The notes below the pieces were generated by a model. The model did no database searches, was not told the origin of the DNA, and was given only the letters and a program-made list of their open reading frames with translations. A stretch of 64,000 nucleotides of DNA from Sebastes aleutianus (lineage: Eukaryota > Chordata > Actinopteri > Perciformes > Sebastidae), in assembly GCA_916700875.1 (NCBI GenBank), contig CAKAKS010000004.1, positions 10,994,534 through 11,058,533 on the forward strand, written 5' to 3'. Shown here one piece after another: positions 1 to 13,446 of the stretch (position 1 is the stretch's first letter; each line of letters begins with the position of its first letter). Made by a program: the position numbers and the translations under genes.

Positions 1-2065
1 CCATTATTAGATTTTTTTGTATCAAGTTAAGTGTCCCTATGTTGCTAACTTCCTGTAAGGAGGCTAACTGAAAAGGCATGCTATTTAAAGACACAGTGAC
101 ATCTAGATTGGATTTTTTTTTATCATAAAATACCTACACCGAGTGTTAGAGATGCATCAATCAGGTTGAGTTAAGTTCAACACATTTTTCAATAAGAAGA
201 AGTGACTCAAAATGTGCTCTACCAAACAGTTGAGCAACATTAAAGGGTTAATTAAGCCTTTAGATTTTATCCCTGGTTTTCTGCCCCCAACCAATAAAAA
301 CAAATCTGCTTTTTTAGCTATAGATGTTTAGTTTCACAAGCCAGTCTGTTAATTTGTCTTTATCTTTTTGGCTAAAAAAAAATATGTAATATGAGCCAAC
401 ACTGTTGTGGTTTTACAGAATGGCAAACATGAATAATGAGCTTAAAGCTGCTGCAGGGTGTGTTGTTGATTCTCAGTGGGACTGTCTTTACCAGTAACCT
501 TCTCAGGGAAACAGACAGTAATGGTAACCTGGCTTTGTTTGGCCAGATAGTCACATAAAATGGATTAGTATCAGTTTACATTCAAAATCAGCTGACACAG
601 CAACTTCTCTTCCTAACTGTCTGGACAGCCAAATGGTAAATGAGTCAGAGAGCAACAGTCAGAGTTAATGACACACAATGTCACAGAAACACAGCAAGCC
701 TCGGAGATGAAGAGGGAAAATGGAGAGAGGAGAAAAGTGAGAGGGATCAGTCAGGGTTGAGCCTTTGCTCTTGGCAAGGTGTGATTTGATACATGTCGAC
801 AGCAAAGAGGCAGAGGCCAGGCACTCCTAAGAGACAAGCCCCATTTGGCCCGTGTTCACAAGCTTTATTCACCACACTGACTCTAACCTCTGAGTCAAAC
901 ACCTTTTTCTTTACACCGTGCACTTCTGCAAAAACAACCGTTCCAACCCGAAGCAACAAAGCGATTTCACAGAGCGGTTTTGTGGGTCTTTGTCGGATCA
1001 AAGTTCCACCTTATTAGAATACCATTTTGCATGGCTAATCTAGAGTAAATCACCTCTTTCTAAACCAAATCTTCATCACGCGACGGTGTGTCATAAGCTG
1101 TTAGTGCCGGTAAGTTTGGCAGCATCAGCGTGGGGGGAATTGGTAGTTTGCATGAGAGCTCGGCAGAGTGAGCGGAGATGAGAATCATCTTTCGCACACA
1201 ATAACATCAGAGTGTCAAATCCTCTGGAAAGCACTGTTTGACTGGATGTGCAGCGAGACAAGCAATGGGGAGGGAGCGAGAGAGGCACGAGGGTGGAGAA
1301 GGAAAGAGCAGAGAGACACCGAGTCAGACCGAATAGGGATGGTAGATTAAACAGAAGAGAGAGCTAAAAACCTACTGTAACCACATATGTATGCTTATAT
1401 TCCAATCCCTCTGTAATGTGATTTAGTGGCATATTGATGTCACTGAGAATCATACTTCTCATCTGTCAACGTTTTTGTCTCTCTCCTGATTTCACCTCCT
1501 TCATAGTTTTTGATTTGCATAATGTACTGTACGCCTGTGTAGCAATAAATGAGTCCCATTCACTGCTGCACCGTCTGTCAGCGCAATTCTTCCCCATTTA
1601 CTTACAGATGGTAATTTGACACACATGAATTGGAAACAGCACTGGAATGAAAAAAAAAGACAGACAATGTTTTGTTTCAAATGCAGCAACCATTTACTGA
1701 AAGGTTCACATAAACACATGGCTGTGCTTACAACCAAATCCGAACCAAAATTAGTGTTTAATGAAAAAGTGAATCTGTATTAATTTGAGACAGTTAATGA
1801 ATTCATTTAATGTTTTGTATGAAGTGACTGGGTCCAACAGCTGAATCTAATTGAGTTTCTGGATTCTGCAGTAAGGGTTTAATTTAAATTCCAAACATGA
1901 AATCCTTACATGAAGTCCCACAGTGTACTAGGGATTGCATTTAATATGGGATATATAGTAATACAAAGTTGGATGTGAAAGCTTTTGGGTTTTCAAACAA
2001 ACGAGTCATACTTTATAAAAGTGTTGATTTATAAAATACTGATTATTTAAGTTTTTATTCTTATT

Positions 2066-2412
2066 AATTACACAGCTTTGTTGAATGCTCGAGTCTGATC
2101 GGTCAATCACGGCGTCCTATGGTCTGTTATTTCTTTATAGCAGACCGTTGCCGTGTATAACAGACCGTTGCTATGGACGCAGTTCTGATGTCGGACTCTG
2201 GCGGACCATTTTTGTTTCAAATCATTCATTTCTGAAATAAGTTGCCGTGTAATAAGCGGGATAATGTACAGCTAGTGGGTCATTGTTGTGAAATAAACCC
2301 CTTAAGGGCGATGCAAGATCCCTCCGCAAAGCCCTGTCTGTCACCTGTCTGTCACCCTGTCAGTGTTTATTTCACAACAATGACCAGCTCGCTGTACATT
2401 ATCCCTTACATA
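2066..2412 (+). repeat. Dispersed fish repeat, copy 1 (with internal fold-back)
   Basis: Runs from ATTACACAGCTTTG to GTACATTATCCCTTACA. It contains an inverted pair: GGGATAATGTACAGC (from about 2268) plus GGTCATTGTTGTGAAATAAA, against the reverse of 2366-2410. It recurs inverted at 6709-6989. I recognise this sequence type as abundant in teleost DNA; class unknown. Confidence 0.75.
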
Positions 2413-3444
2413 TTGCATTTGATTATCCATCTACAAATCAATGGTTAGGAAATCAAAGCATTGAGGCCTACAGTATTAGCGTTATTTCATAGTGATATTC
2501 ATGATGTGCATATACGCTCAAGAAGAATCACAGAACATGTTTAGCTTGATGAAAAGACATCAAGGAAATCTAACCAGCCACCTTGTAAACACCAGATTTG
2601 CCATCAACCTTCCTGCGTTCAGATTGCAGTAATTGACCTCGAACATCAAACAAAGCGCTCCGTGGTTTAGTTGAAAGTGGCTCAAGAAGACCACCTCTTT
2701 CATGTAAATCAGGGGGGGGAGCTAGTTTTTGGTTGCACGCCCAAGTTTGATCAGGATGTTCTCGTTAGTTCTGTTTGCGTCAGATCAAATGAAAACACCT
2801 TCACTGATAACGCTTTTTTCTCTGATTGCTTACCGGTTGCAGAAGACACCTCATATGGAACTCTTTTTTTAGTAACAAAATCAGCGCTCATTATATTTTT
2901 TTCTGAAATGATGACTAATGAGGAATTTTGAGTGAAAATCAAAAGCAAAACCTCAAAGAAAGAAAACGACTAGTCCGCCTCCTCCTTCTCTACATTTCTT
3001 CTTCTCTTTCTCCCTCAGTCACCCTTTCTCCTCCTGTTCCTTTGTCTTCTTCTCTTGTCACACCACCACACCTCTTATTGGCTTAAGCGTCCCTCACTCG
3101 CTTCTCCTCATTTCCAATTTCCAATGTTGTGCCCAACCCATCTTGTCCACAACATGAATATTATCCCCCCGTTTCTTCTTCTTTGTTTCTATTCCGTCCT
3201 CCTTCTCCACCTCTCGCTCGTCTATCCCACACCCACCCCTCCCTCTCCGTCTCCGTCTCCTTCCCGTGTCGTTTCAGACATGAGCTCATACCGCCTCTCC
3301 TTCCCTCTTTCGCAGTCTCTCGCTCTTTGTGTCTCGCGTTGATGACATCAGTGCTGGGGAGTGTTACTGTGGAAACCGAACTAGTGAGCCGCAGGGATGT
3401 CACTAATTGCATGATTGCAAATGTGTGTATGTGTGAGAGTGCGG

Positions 3445-4083
3445 GGCCCTGTTTATACCTGGCATTTACATGCGGGGTGATCCGATCACAAGTGGACAGC
3501 TCTAAGTACGTCAGTTCACACCTGGCATTAGAATGCATCTCCATATGCATCTCCAGTGACCACTTGTGATCAGATCTCACTTCCCCGCTGTATATGCAAA
3601 TGAACATGTACTGTACATCATTTCCATTTGCAAAGACCAAATGCGTTGGGAGACAGAAATTAAATGAAGGAGAAGAAGAAATCAAAACAATACAGACTGG
3701 ATCTATTCCTTGGCGTGTTCCAGGCAAACCAAATCGCCCAAGATGTTTGATGTACTCGTGATATATCTCTATGGGCTTTTCAAAAATTTCAGAAGGTCGT
3801 AGACTAAGCCAGCTTATGCGATTTGAGAACCAAGTGGAGATGAGAAAAAGAAGAAACAAAAGGACAGCTGCAGCTTTGATGACGCATTTACCTGTTACGT
3901 CCTTGTCGGGATGCATCCTAACGTATTCATGTTATACTTCAAAAGATATGTGGTCGAATGTGTACCACCTCGGCAAGTGGTTTGAGTTATCGGATCACGA
4001 TGTCGTTTGCACACGTATTTAGCACTCTCCACTTGTGATCCGATCGCCCAAGACGCATTTTAAAACCAAGTGTAAACAGGGTG
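3445..4083. mobile_element. Non-autonomous DNA element with about 70-bp inverted termini
   Basis: The left end GCCCTGTTTATACCTGGCAT, continuing to ATCCGATCACAAGTGGA, is mirrored by the right end TCCACTTGTGATCCGATCGC continuing to CAAGTGTAAACAGGGTG. About 640 bp, with no transposase sequence inside. An open frame of 251 codons on the - strand across it is not protein-like. Superfamily not assigned; target duplication not clear. Confidence 0.7.
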
Positions 4084-4227
4084 TCAGACACTGTTATATG
4101 CAGACGACTCACCAGTTTCACAAGGCTTTAATCTAAACATTTTGTTCACACTCACTTTCTAGTACTTTGAAAAGTTGCCCTAAGCAAGGGAGCAAAAATG
4201 ACATGACTTGCTTATCCCATTTTGTGG

Positions 4228-4690
4228 GTTTCTGGCCACACCCATAGACTGTATACAGTATGGACCTGGTCTCTGGTCACCTGGTTTCTGAAGAGCCGTT
4301 GCGAAGCTCAAAGTGGGTGGATCTGGTTGCGCCATCTTTGCAGTGACAACACAGCCTACCTCCTGACTAATACCAAAAATGTTGAGCTCAGGGTGATGCA
4401 GCAGAGCAGATAGCTAGCAGATAGCGACCTGGTACGGCACCCACCTGTTTTTCATTGCGGCCACGCCCTCAACTATGCCTAACTTTAAGCCTTAATATAA
4501 TTTACACAAGTGAGTTATATAAAAATGTATCCCCCGTACAGTTGTCATGAACAGGGATATTAGCTATAGAGACCAAAACCGTTGTTGGACCAGGCTGTAA
4601 ACATGTTTATTTCTGCTGTAAATTTGGCCATTTTAGCATGGGGGATCTGTGGAGACTGACTCGCTTTTGGAGCCTGCAGTTTTTGGCACT
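4228..4690 (+). repeat. Dispersed fish repeat (retroposon or MITE)
   Basis: Contains GGTTTCTGAAGAGCCGTTGC and GCGAAGCTCAAAGTGGGTGG near the start and GACTCGCTTTTGGAGCC near the end. I recognise these as a very common teleost repeat. Only one copy is in this window, so the assignment rests on familiarity. Confidence 0.5.
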
Positions 4691-6708
4691 TCCCCATTGG
4701 CTTCAGTTCTCAGCACCAGAGGTTGCTGCTTGGTCACACCAAATAATTTTAGATTAGACAATGTCCATTTTATGTTTTCCACGCCAATTTTTTACAATTT
4801 ACCAAATTGTACATATTTTGCCGTCCCTGCACTTTGGTGAGCTTAAGCAACTTTAGAAGGCTAGCAGGCTGAAAGACAAAGTGGCCGTGTCCACTGACTC
4901 ACACTAAGTTGAGACATAGTTATCTCTCCCTGTTGCAGAGGTACTTCATGAAATTTCTGTGTCGCCTTTTGGAATAAAATCTCTTGTGTGTGTGTGTATG
5001 TGTGTGTGAGGGTCTGGCATGTCTTTTATCAGCACACTTTGTTCTCTCTGGCATTCTCCGTCCTCTGCTCCACTGTGCCAGACTGGGAGCATGACAGACA
5101 GAGAAATGGAGAGCAATAAAGAGACACAGAGAGAGGAAAAGAAAGGGCTGTCATGCGATGATGAGATTTTGTTGGTCTAACAGCTGTCCCTCCAGGATCT
5201 GACTCATGTTCAGGTGATCTTGGGAGATGTACAGATACATAAAAATGTTCTCCTTTTTTTTTCTTCCAAAAGACTTATGACATAAATCATGATTTAATTC
5301 AAGAAAACGCATCCACTTGTAAGGACCCGACTGATCATCATCGAGAAGCTGTACAGTGGGATTTCATCTACTCTGTCACTGAGAGTGAGAGAGTGAGAAT
5401 AAAGTATGTTGCATCTACGTCTTCCCAAGCAGGCATCTTCTTCATGACAGTAGAATGTCTTTAATGAAGCCACAAGTTCCTCGCCTTTCCTCCCTCTCTC
5501 GCTATTTCTCCCTCCTCTGCAGTTTACGCCGTAAACCTGTCACCCATAGACATCAAAGAGAGACACAGAGGGCGAGATATAACTGGTGTGAAAAGCACCA
5601 AACAAGAAGGCAGAATATTTTATGACGGGAGGAAAGCGGTGGCATGCCGCCTTCCAATTTACCTCCATTTCTGACCTGTTTAAACCTGCTGGGTTTCATC
5701 TGTTTTCACTCTCCTCTGCATTGTATTGCATTTATCCATTTATGTATTTATTTATCCACAAGTTAAAAGGAATACACCTCACATTGCGCTGGGAAATGAA
5801 AGTCATTCATATCTCTTTTAGCTTGATGAGGGTGTGAGGATGTTGATAATTGGTGACTGCAGGGTCTGTGTGTGTTTGTGTGTGTGTACAGTATGTGATT
5901 AATATTGTCACTTCTTTGTGGCAGCTTTCCAAATGAGCCCATAATCCAGAACTCATTAGAATGCTGTCATATTTTTATGATTTGGATTATAGTAAGGGGA
6001 CAATAAGTCAAATTGGTGCCAATAAAAAGCCCCTCCCTCCCTTAATGACACTATTGATGTTTGAGAGTATTGTGGGTTGATGTATTTTGTGGCGTAAAGT
6101 CTTATACTCAGTTTCTTAAAGGCTGACATCCAAGGACCATAACTTTCATGTTTTCAATAAAGAATATTCCCACAGAACAGAAACCCTGTTGCTTTGAATC
6201 TGGCGCCCTCTGTCGATGATGTACTGTACTACTGATTAAATCATCCCTAGGAAACTCAAACAAAGGCACTGAAACACTTGTTTTGTCAGTGAATATTTTA
6301 ATAAGCAGCTGTGGCACCTCGTTATTATGCCACAGTACAAATTTAGCTGATATCAAATCAACACTTTGAGGTAACACCATTGTGTTCTTCAGCTCTTAAA
6401 GGAGGGGTTGGTAGTGTTGTTTAAATACAGTTATATAGTTATATTTGTTGAAAATCTCATTACCTCCTGGCAGCAATCAATAACTCAAATGCTCTGACAA
6501 AAAAAGAAAAAAAATCTGGCATCTTTTGCTGTCGCAGGACTGTAAAAATCCCAACCATTTCACTTGGCCCAAATGAAATGATTGGACGGCCTACCTGCCT
6601 GCCCCTACCTGTCTACCTGCATGCACTCTGTTCGGCCCTCAATGCACTTCAACAAGCTGCTAGCTTGACAACTGTATGTCATAGCCATGTTCGTTGTTTA
6701 CGTTCATT

Positions 6709-6989
6709 ATGTAAGGGATAATGTACAGCGAGCCGGTCATTGTTGTGAAATAAACCCCACGAAAACAGTGACCCGCTAGCTGTACTTTATCCCGCTTATT
6801 ACACAACTGCTTACTTAACAAATCAATAATTTGACACAAAAAAATTGTCCTTCAGACTCCAAGATCAGAACTGCATCCCTAGCAACGGTCTGTTATACAT
6901 AGCAACGGTCTGCTATAAAGATATAACAGACCGTAGAATGCCGTGATTGACCGATCAGAATTGATTATTCAACAAAGCTGTGTAATAAG
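6709..6989 (-). repeat. Dispersed fish repeat, copy 2 (opposite orientation)
   Basis: Reverse-complement counterpart of 2066-2412: starts ATGTAAGGGATAATGTACAG and ends ATTCAACAAAGCTGTGTAAT. Shares the AACGGTCTGTTATA motifs. The central part differs by small deletions. Confidence 0.75.
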
Positions 6990-8515
6990 ATATGTTTACG
7001 TTCATAATGATAATTTTGGGGGCAGTGGCTTTGGAGGGACGGACTGTCAGTGTTGCCGACTAGATTTAGGGACTTTTGGAGCTAGCTTTCATTGGAAACA
7101 GTTGGCAACACTGGGCTTGGTTTTCGGTTGGACAATTGTTTTAATCTAGTGTACTCTTGCTAGTTTTTCAACATTACCAACCCGACCTTTAAGAGGATGA
7201 TAGTCCTCACATAGTTTATGTCTGTAATTTGCATGAGTCGAAAAGTGGTCAGATTAGTCCTTTAAGACAGCAGTTGTCACATTCTCAGTTTCTTTTCTCA
7301 CAGCTCAAAAAAAACTACAAAACTACCTAATGTTTGTCTTGTATTACGGTGGTAAACTTCCATTGAAGTTTAAGTGGCTGTTATTCAGCCTAGAACACAT
7401 TCACAGAACCCAGAAGCTTTTGGTACCAGTAAGAGTAGAGCAGCCCACCTTAGGGACCTCAACCCAGTCACTGATAACTGTGTATTTACCATCCTTTATC
7501 CTCAGACAGTCGGACGACACAACCAATCAAGCCGTTTCATCTTTCCCCACATCTCCCTGAGACAATTACCTCCAATTTTGCTTCAATAACACTCTCCCTT
7601 CTCCGTCAGTAAACAATCAAATCACTCCATTGTTGAGGGTAATTGGATCTCTTTAAATCAAATCAGCCATTATGGCCCTGATGAAGCACGCCCTGCTCAG
7701 CGGGAGTTAGTGGCACATGAGGGAATGCAGCACAGGAATACATTAGCGTCGCTGCCTCCCAGGTGAAGATGGCTATATTGGAGGAGCTGTGTAATACAGG
7801 TTTATTAGACTGTGCAGTGATCAGCGCAGGTCTTGTTTCTCTCCTTGAGGACATGTTCCAGGTGTAGCTCCCATTTCAGTGACAGAGAAAGAAGATGAGG
7901 GGGGGGGATTGCACTCCAACATGTAGAGGTGTTGTCTGTGTCACAGTAGGACTTTAATTTAGAAGGAGTCACCACTCACTCATAAAAAAATCTATTTTAA
8001 TTTGCTCTACGGTGCTTTTATTTCTTTCCTTCCTGCATGACGATCACTGTGAGGTTACAGGAATAGTTCTTGAAGAACATGAGGTTCCTTAGCTTAGCTT
8101 CTGGTTGTATGCACTACATTATGCTGATTGATTATACTTTTTATACAGCATTCTAACACATTCAGATTAGTCATTTGTCAACTAAATATTTAAAACTTCA
8201 ATGTGGCTTTGAGAGATAAATTGTATATTTAGCAGTAATTAAAACAAAAAATGTCCTCATCAGGGTAATGAGAACATCAAAAGATTGTGCTTTTAAGATG
8301 TGTTGAATTTTGCATTGACGTTAGGAAAGTGCAGCAACTCCCTCTCGTTTATATGAATCCATAATTCATCAATACGCTTCTTGCAGGCTCTGGGTATCAT
8401 AGTGTCTAGATGGAGGAAAGAGGCCAGACTTTATTTGACTCAAGCTGTGTCTGAGCACAGCTTTGCTTTAGTTTAGTTCAAGCTGCAGTGTGTGTAGAAA
8501 TAGAGCAAATATGAT

Positions 8516-9350
8516 TAAAATCAGATAAAGTAGATAAAAACCGGAAGTGCTATTCTAAGTGTGGAATCCACTGTCGTATCGTCTTTAAGTCGACCACTAC
8601 ATCCTCTCTGGCAGCGGAGAAAACTGAGGCCAAATTTGCAATAAAAGCAAAATAGTTATGAGTTTTTTTGTGAAATAATGTTTCTAAGCAGCTCATTTTC
8701 ACAGCAACACTACGAAATTACTGCCGTTCCGCATCAGAGGTATAATCTTCTGCAACCCATGGTGCTACTTTGAATTTATTAAAGCTGCATGTAGACAGAT
8801 TTGATCAGATATGATTAAAAAAAAGTTATTTTTATAAAACTGTCAATATATCCTGACAGTAGTGCATGAGACAGGTAATCTGAAAAAATGTGCCTCTGTG
8901 TCCTCCGGTGTCCTCCGGTGCTCGTAATGGCATCTGCAAGATTTCACAGACTGGAGGAAAACAACCAATCAGAGCCGAGCTGGAGCCTTGCCGTCTCTGA
9001 GCAGCTGTCAATAACTTGCATACTCCTCAAATGTTTTCAGAAACATCTTGTAGTGTACTGTTTAGCTGTAAAATGAGAAAGTTTGTGCAGCCTTGTTGAG
9101 ATCAGTTGAGGAAATACCAAGCACCGCCCACCAGCCAGACCACAGCCAATAGGAATGCTCTCTCTCTCTCTGAAATGACTTGTGATTGGCCAAAGTTTCC
9201 TGTCACGGGCTAGATTTTTTAAAGCCTGAAAACAGAGCAATGAGAAGGTGCAGAAATCTAGTTTTCTCTCAGAACACTTGAATTACAATATGCTGAAAGG
9301 TTACTATGGAATTTATGCCCAATTATGCCAAAAAGTATTCTGCCTAACGC
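8516..9350 (-). repeat. Fold-back repeat family, copy 1, plus shared flank
   Basis: Matches 11058-12085 in reverse orientation. The part 8516-8780 (with AAAACCGGAAGTGC and GGCAGCGGAGAAAACTGAGG) is shared only with that copy. The part from TTAAAGCTGCATGTAGACAG onward is the family found also at 22885 and 46994. It has ACATCTTGTAGTGTACTGTT and ACCAAGCACCGCCCACCAGC, and ends near CAATATGCTGAAAGG. Confidence 0.75.
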
Positions 9351-10092
9351 AGGTCTAAGTTTAGTCTTTGCTATTTATTTCTGTATATTGTATTAATGTT
9401 TGCTCTATGATCAATCTCTAAACCTCCAAGAGACAAAAAACAACATTGCGAAGTTACAAAAAAAACTCAAGTGTTTTACAAAAACATCTCACATCAGAAC
9501 AAACAAATAAATATCCCAAAAACAAACCAAATAATGAGCAATGTGTACGTTCAGGTGAGATGTGCTTAAGTGTGTGTGTGTATTGTCAAGGTGAGGTGAG
9601 GCTTTCAGTCATGCATCTTAGCACTCAGTTATTATCAGTCTTCCACTAACAAGGTGTGTTATTAAAAGGGTTGGGGATAACAGGGGCCTCTCCGTTTCAT
9701 TCTTCAGCTTTCAAGGCGTTTCACATCGCATTCGTCTCAGCATATGCGCTAATGTGTATATAGACTATATTTTCACTGCCTTTACTCAGTTTCTCTGTCC
9801 TTCAGTGATTCCCTCTGTTCCTCCTCTTCCTCTTTCCTCTCTCTCAAACCTCCTTTCTCTCCTTCCGTATCATCTTCTCTGTTACGCACTCGCCCCCTGT
9901 GGGATGAATGTGATGACGTTGCAGACACTGATAGGGATGTGCATGCACACACACCTGTGTGTGGGGAAATGCTGACAGCAGTTTATCAGAGCATCTCTGT
10001 GTAAGCGGAAATTACTTAAACAAACACATCCAATAGTTTTAACGTCTGTGTGTATACTCTTCACCTTCCTTTTATTATTACTTAATTCCCTA

Positions 10093-10361
10093 CAGTCAGT
10101 CAGTTAATGAATGAGTCACTCACTATATCAGCCAGTCAGTCAATCAATTAATTCTCAGTCATTCACGCAGTAAATTATCTGGCAGTCAGTCGGTAAATTA
10201 GCCAGTCGGTAAATTAGTCATGCGGCAAGTCGGTAAATAATTCAGTCACTCACTCGGAAATTAGTCAGATCATTAAATCAAGAAAGAGAATACGTAAAAT
10301 GAATCAGCCAGTCATCAGCCGGTAAATCACTCAGGAATTTCAAGTCAGTCAAATAATGAGT
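10093..10361. repeat. Degenerate CAGT/CAGTCGGTAAATTAG tandem region
   Basis: Many CAGTCAGT and CAGTCGGTAAATTAG units with drift; a decayed tandem array. Confidence 0.75.
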
Positions 10362-10654
10362 CTCCCTCTTAGGACGCAGCTTAATTTTGTCCTCGCGGCC
10401 AAAAGACAATGACCGCTTAACCTCTGTTCAGCCTGCCGGCCTGAGATAACACTTGGCCAATTAACTCACAACTCCATCCTTATGGGTAAAGTTTGTGTGC
10501 GTGTGTGACTTAGTATGTGATTGTGCACGTCTTTAAGTGCATGAATATGTGTGTTGAAGCCTCCATGTGTCTTCACAAGTCTGCTCTTTGTAAATCAAAA
10601 TGTGGATTACAACAATGTTTGTGATACAAGGGCATAACGTATAATCATGGATTA

Positions 10655-10656
<2 letters not shown>

Positions 10657-10719
<63 letters not shown>
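10657..10719 (+). repeat. (TG)n microsatellite, about 31 units
   Basis: Uninterrupted TG dinucleotides. Confidence 0.98.
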
Positions 10720-10720
<1 letters not shown>

Positions 10721-11057
10721 CTGCTACTTCATGAAGGTTGCTAGTGTCATCTGATTTCCCTGCTCTGTGTATTGCCTTGCAGCTTCTCAGCCCAGATCAC
10801 TTAGACTTATTAGAGGTAATATGAGCGAGGGACTCACCACCAGCCTTTAAGGGCTCCTTGGATATCACAGTGATGGATTGGTCTGGGAAAAGCATTCAGT
10901 GTATTATGAAGAAGTGGGGAATTTTAAGTAAGAAAAGACTGAATGAAGAAAAGAAGGAAGGTATCAGGGGAGGCTCAGATATTGTTCTGACTGCAATCTG
11001 CAAGTGAAGGAACAAATCTATACAACACGGATGTTTGTTATTTTGTTTTTCACTGAG

Positions 11058-12085
11058 AATTAAAGTGGCAGTAGGCAGAATGTTTTTGGCATCATTGGGC
11101 AAAAAATCCATTATATCCTTTCAGCATATTGTAATTCAAGTATTCTGAGAGACTTCTGCACCGACTGATGGCTCTGTTTTCAGGCTTTAAAAAGAGACTT
11201 TGGCCAATCACAGGTCATTTCAGACAGAGAGCGTTCCTATTGGCTGTTCATTCCATGGAGTCAACTGTCAATCACTTGCAAACTCCGATCAAACGGAGAA
11301 AACTAGGGAGAGCTGATCACATATTAATCAATATTCTGTTACTGTAATGGCTATTTCTATTATAAAATGTTTTCAGAAACATCTTGTAGTGTACTGTTTA
11401 GCTGTAAAATGAGAACGTTTGCTCTGGCTGGTGGGCGGTGCTTGATATTTCCTCAACTGACCTCAACATGGCTGCCGGGTCACAGCTAAACAGTACACTA
11501 GAAGATGTTTCTCAAAACATTTGAGGCGATATATAGGCATTACAGTAACAGAATATTGATTCATATTTGATCAGCGCTGCCTAGTTTGCCCGTTTGATCG
11601 GAGTTTGCCATGGATTGACAGCTGCTCAGAGATGACAAGGCTCCAGCTCAGCTCTGATTGGTTGTTTTCCTCCGGAGGACACAGAGGCACATTTTTTTTT
11701 TTTTCAGATTGCCTGTCTCATGCGCTACTGTCAGGATATAGTGACTGTTTTATAGAAATAACTTTTTTTAATCATATTTCCTTCAATCTGCATACTGCAG
11801 CTTTAATGAATTCAAAGTAGCACCTTGGGTTGCAGAAGATTATACCTCTGACGCGGAACGGCACTTAGATAGGTATGCAGTAATTTTGTAGTGTTGCTGT
11901 GAAAATGAGCTGTTTAGAAACATTATTTCACAAAAAAACTATTTTGCTTTTATTGAAAACTAAGTATTTTGGCCTCAGTTTTCTCCGCTGCCAGAGAGGA
12001 TGTAGTGGTCCACTTGAAGACGATACGACAGTGGATTCGACACTTAGAGTAGCACTTCCGGTTTTTATCTACTTTATCTGATCCG
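11058..12085 (+). repeat. Fold-back repeat family, copy 2 (large internal palindrome)
   Basis: Begins ATTAAAGTGGCAGTAGGCAG, core ends CATACTGCAGCTTTAAT, and the shared flank runs on to CTTCCGGTTTTTATCTACTT. Inside, about 11260-11403 is an inverted match of about 11486-11625, with TAGTGTACTGTTTAGCTG facing CAGCTAAACAGTACACTA. The two arms leave an 80-nt loop. No coding capacity. Confidence 0.78.
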
Positions 12086-12710
12086 GCACTTCTGTGGAGG
12101 ACTTGCATTTGTAAAATTTAGAAGGAGACGGTGACTCACCCTGAGCAGCTCTTCAGTGTGTTGTGTACGCACACGCACTGTTTTAAATGGCATATCCAGC
12201 AACACCACAGAAATGGCAGACTGATTCATTCATGAGGAGATGCTCGGTTGATTGAAGTGGTTCTATTGAGTGGACTTTGTTGGTTCATTATTCTCAACAA
12301 TCACCTCTGCATCCAAATTGACGGTTCTTTACCTGCAACATGACCCGTGGGTTTCATCCCAGGGTGCTCAGGATGATTCAAGTGTAATTGACAGGTTTGA
12401 TGATGGTCAAGGCATTTCTCACCTCTTGACTGCCGCTCATGTTTGATGAAACTCCACACGCCGCCTCGGTCAGCACAATCTCCTCTTTCTTCTCTTCAGT
12501 TCCTCTCCTGTCTTCCATTCTTCCTCTCATCACCTATTTGCTTTGATCTCTCTCTTATCTCTCTTATCTCTTCATATCCGGTGACCTCACTTCCATTGGA
12601 AACTCTCGTGGGAGTTGCGGAGTAGTTGACTCAGAAACACTGCAGGAAATAAAATTCAATTGTTTCCTGATGACAGTACATGTGTATGTGTGTGTATATT
12701 TATCTAATCC

Positions 12711-13446
12711 AGGGCTGTCAAAGTTAACGTGATAATAACACATTAACGCAAATTTATTTTAACGCCACTAATTTCTTTAATGCATTAACGCAACGTGTGA
12801 ATTTTAGCTTGTAGCAGGCTCAGTTCTAAAGCTACAGTGAAGATACTGGCATCGTATGAAACTAGAAAAACCTAGAGATTCCATTGGCACCAATGTCATA
12901 CTAGCTTGTCGCAAAGGAGGCTAAATAAAGCTCCAAATGCTACGTTTTGGCGAGGAAAATCTGGCACGGTCATTTTCAAAAGGGCCTCTTGACCTCTGAC
13001 CTCAAGATATGTTGATTAAAATGGGTTCTATGGGTACCCACGAGTGTCCCCTTTACAGACATGCACACTTTATGATAATTACATGCAGTTCGGGGCAAGT
13101 CATAGTCAAGTCAGCTCACTGACACACCGACAGCTGTTGTTGCCTGTTGGGGTTGAGTTTACTATGTTATGATTTGAGCATATTGTTATGCTAAATGCAG
13201 TACCTGTGAGGGTTTCTGAAAAATATTTGTCATTGTTTTGTGTTGTTAATTGATTTCCCATAATAAATATATACATGCATTTGTATAAAGCAATCATATT
13301 TTCCCACTCCCATGTTGATAACAGAATTAAATACTTGACAAATCTCCCTTAAAGGTACATTTTAAACAGATAAAAATGTGCAATTAATCGCGATTAACTA
13401 TTGACAATCATGCAATTAATCACAATTAAATATTTTAATTGATTGA
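12711..13446 (-). mobile_element. hAT-like non-autonomous element, copy 1 (decayed end)
   Basis: Left end AGGGCTGTCAAAGTTAACGT is the right terminus of this family reversed. The body matches 29412-30164 in reverse (ATGGGTTCTATGGGTACCCA; AATTGATTTCCCATAATAAA). The far terminus is degenerate, so no target duplication is readable. Confidence 0.75.

Noticed and set aside
3161..3916. 251-codon open frame on the - strand
   Set aside because: Crosses from a transposon body with inverted ends into a CT-rich tract; low-complexity C-terminus and no recognisable domain.
10093..10361. CRISPR-like regular repeats
   Set aside because: Units are 4-15 bp with no constant spacer size; a decayed vertebrate microsatellite, and the genome is eukaryotic.
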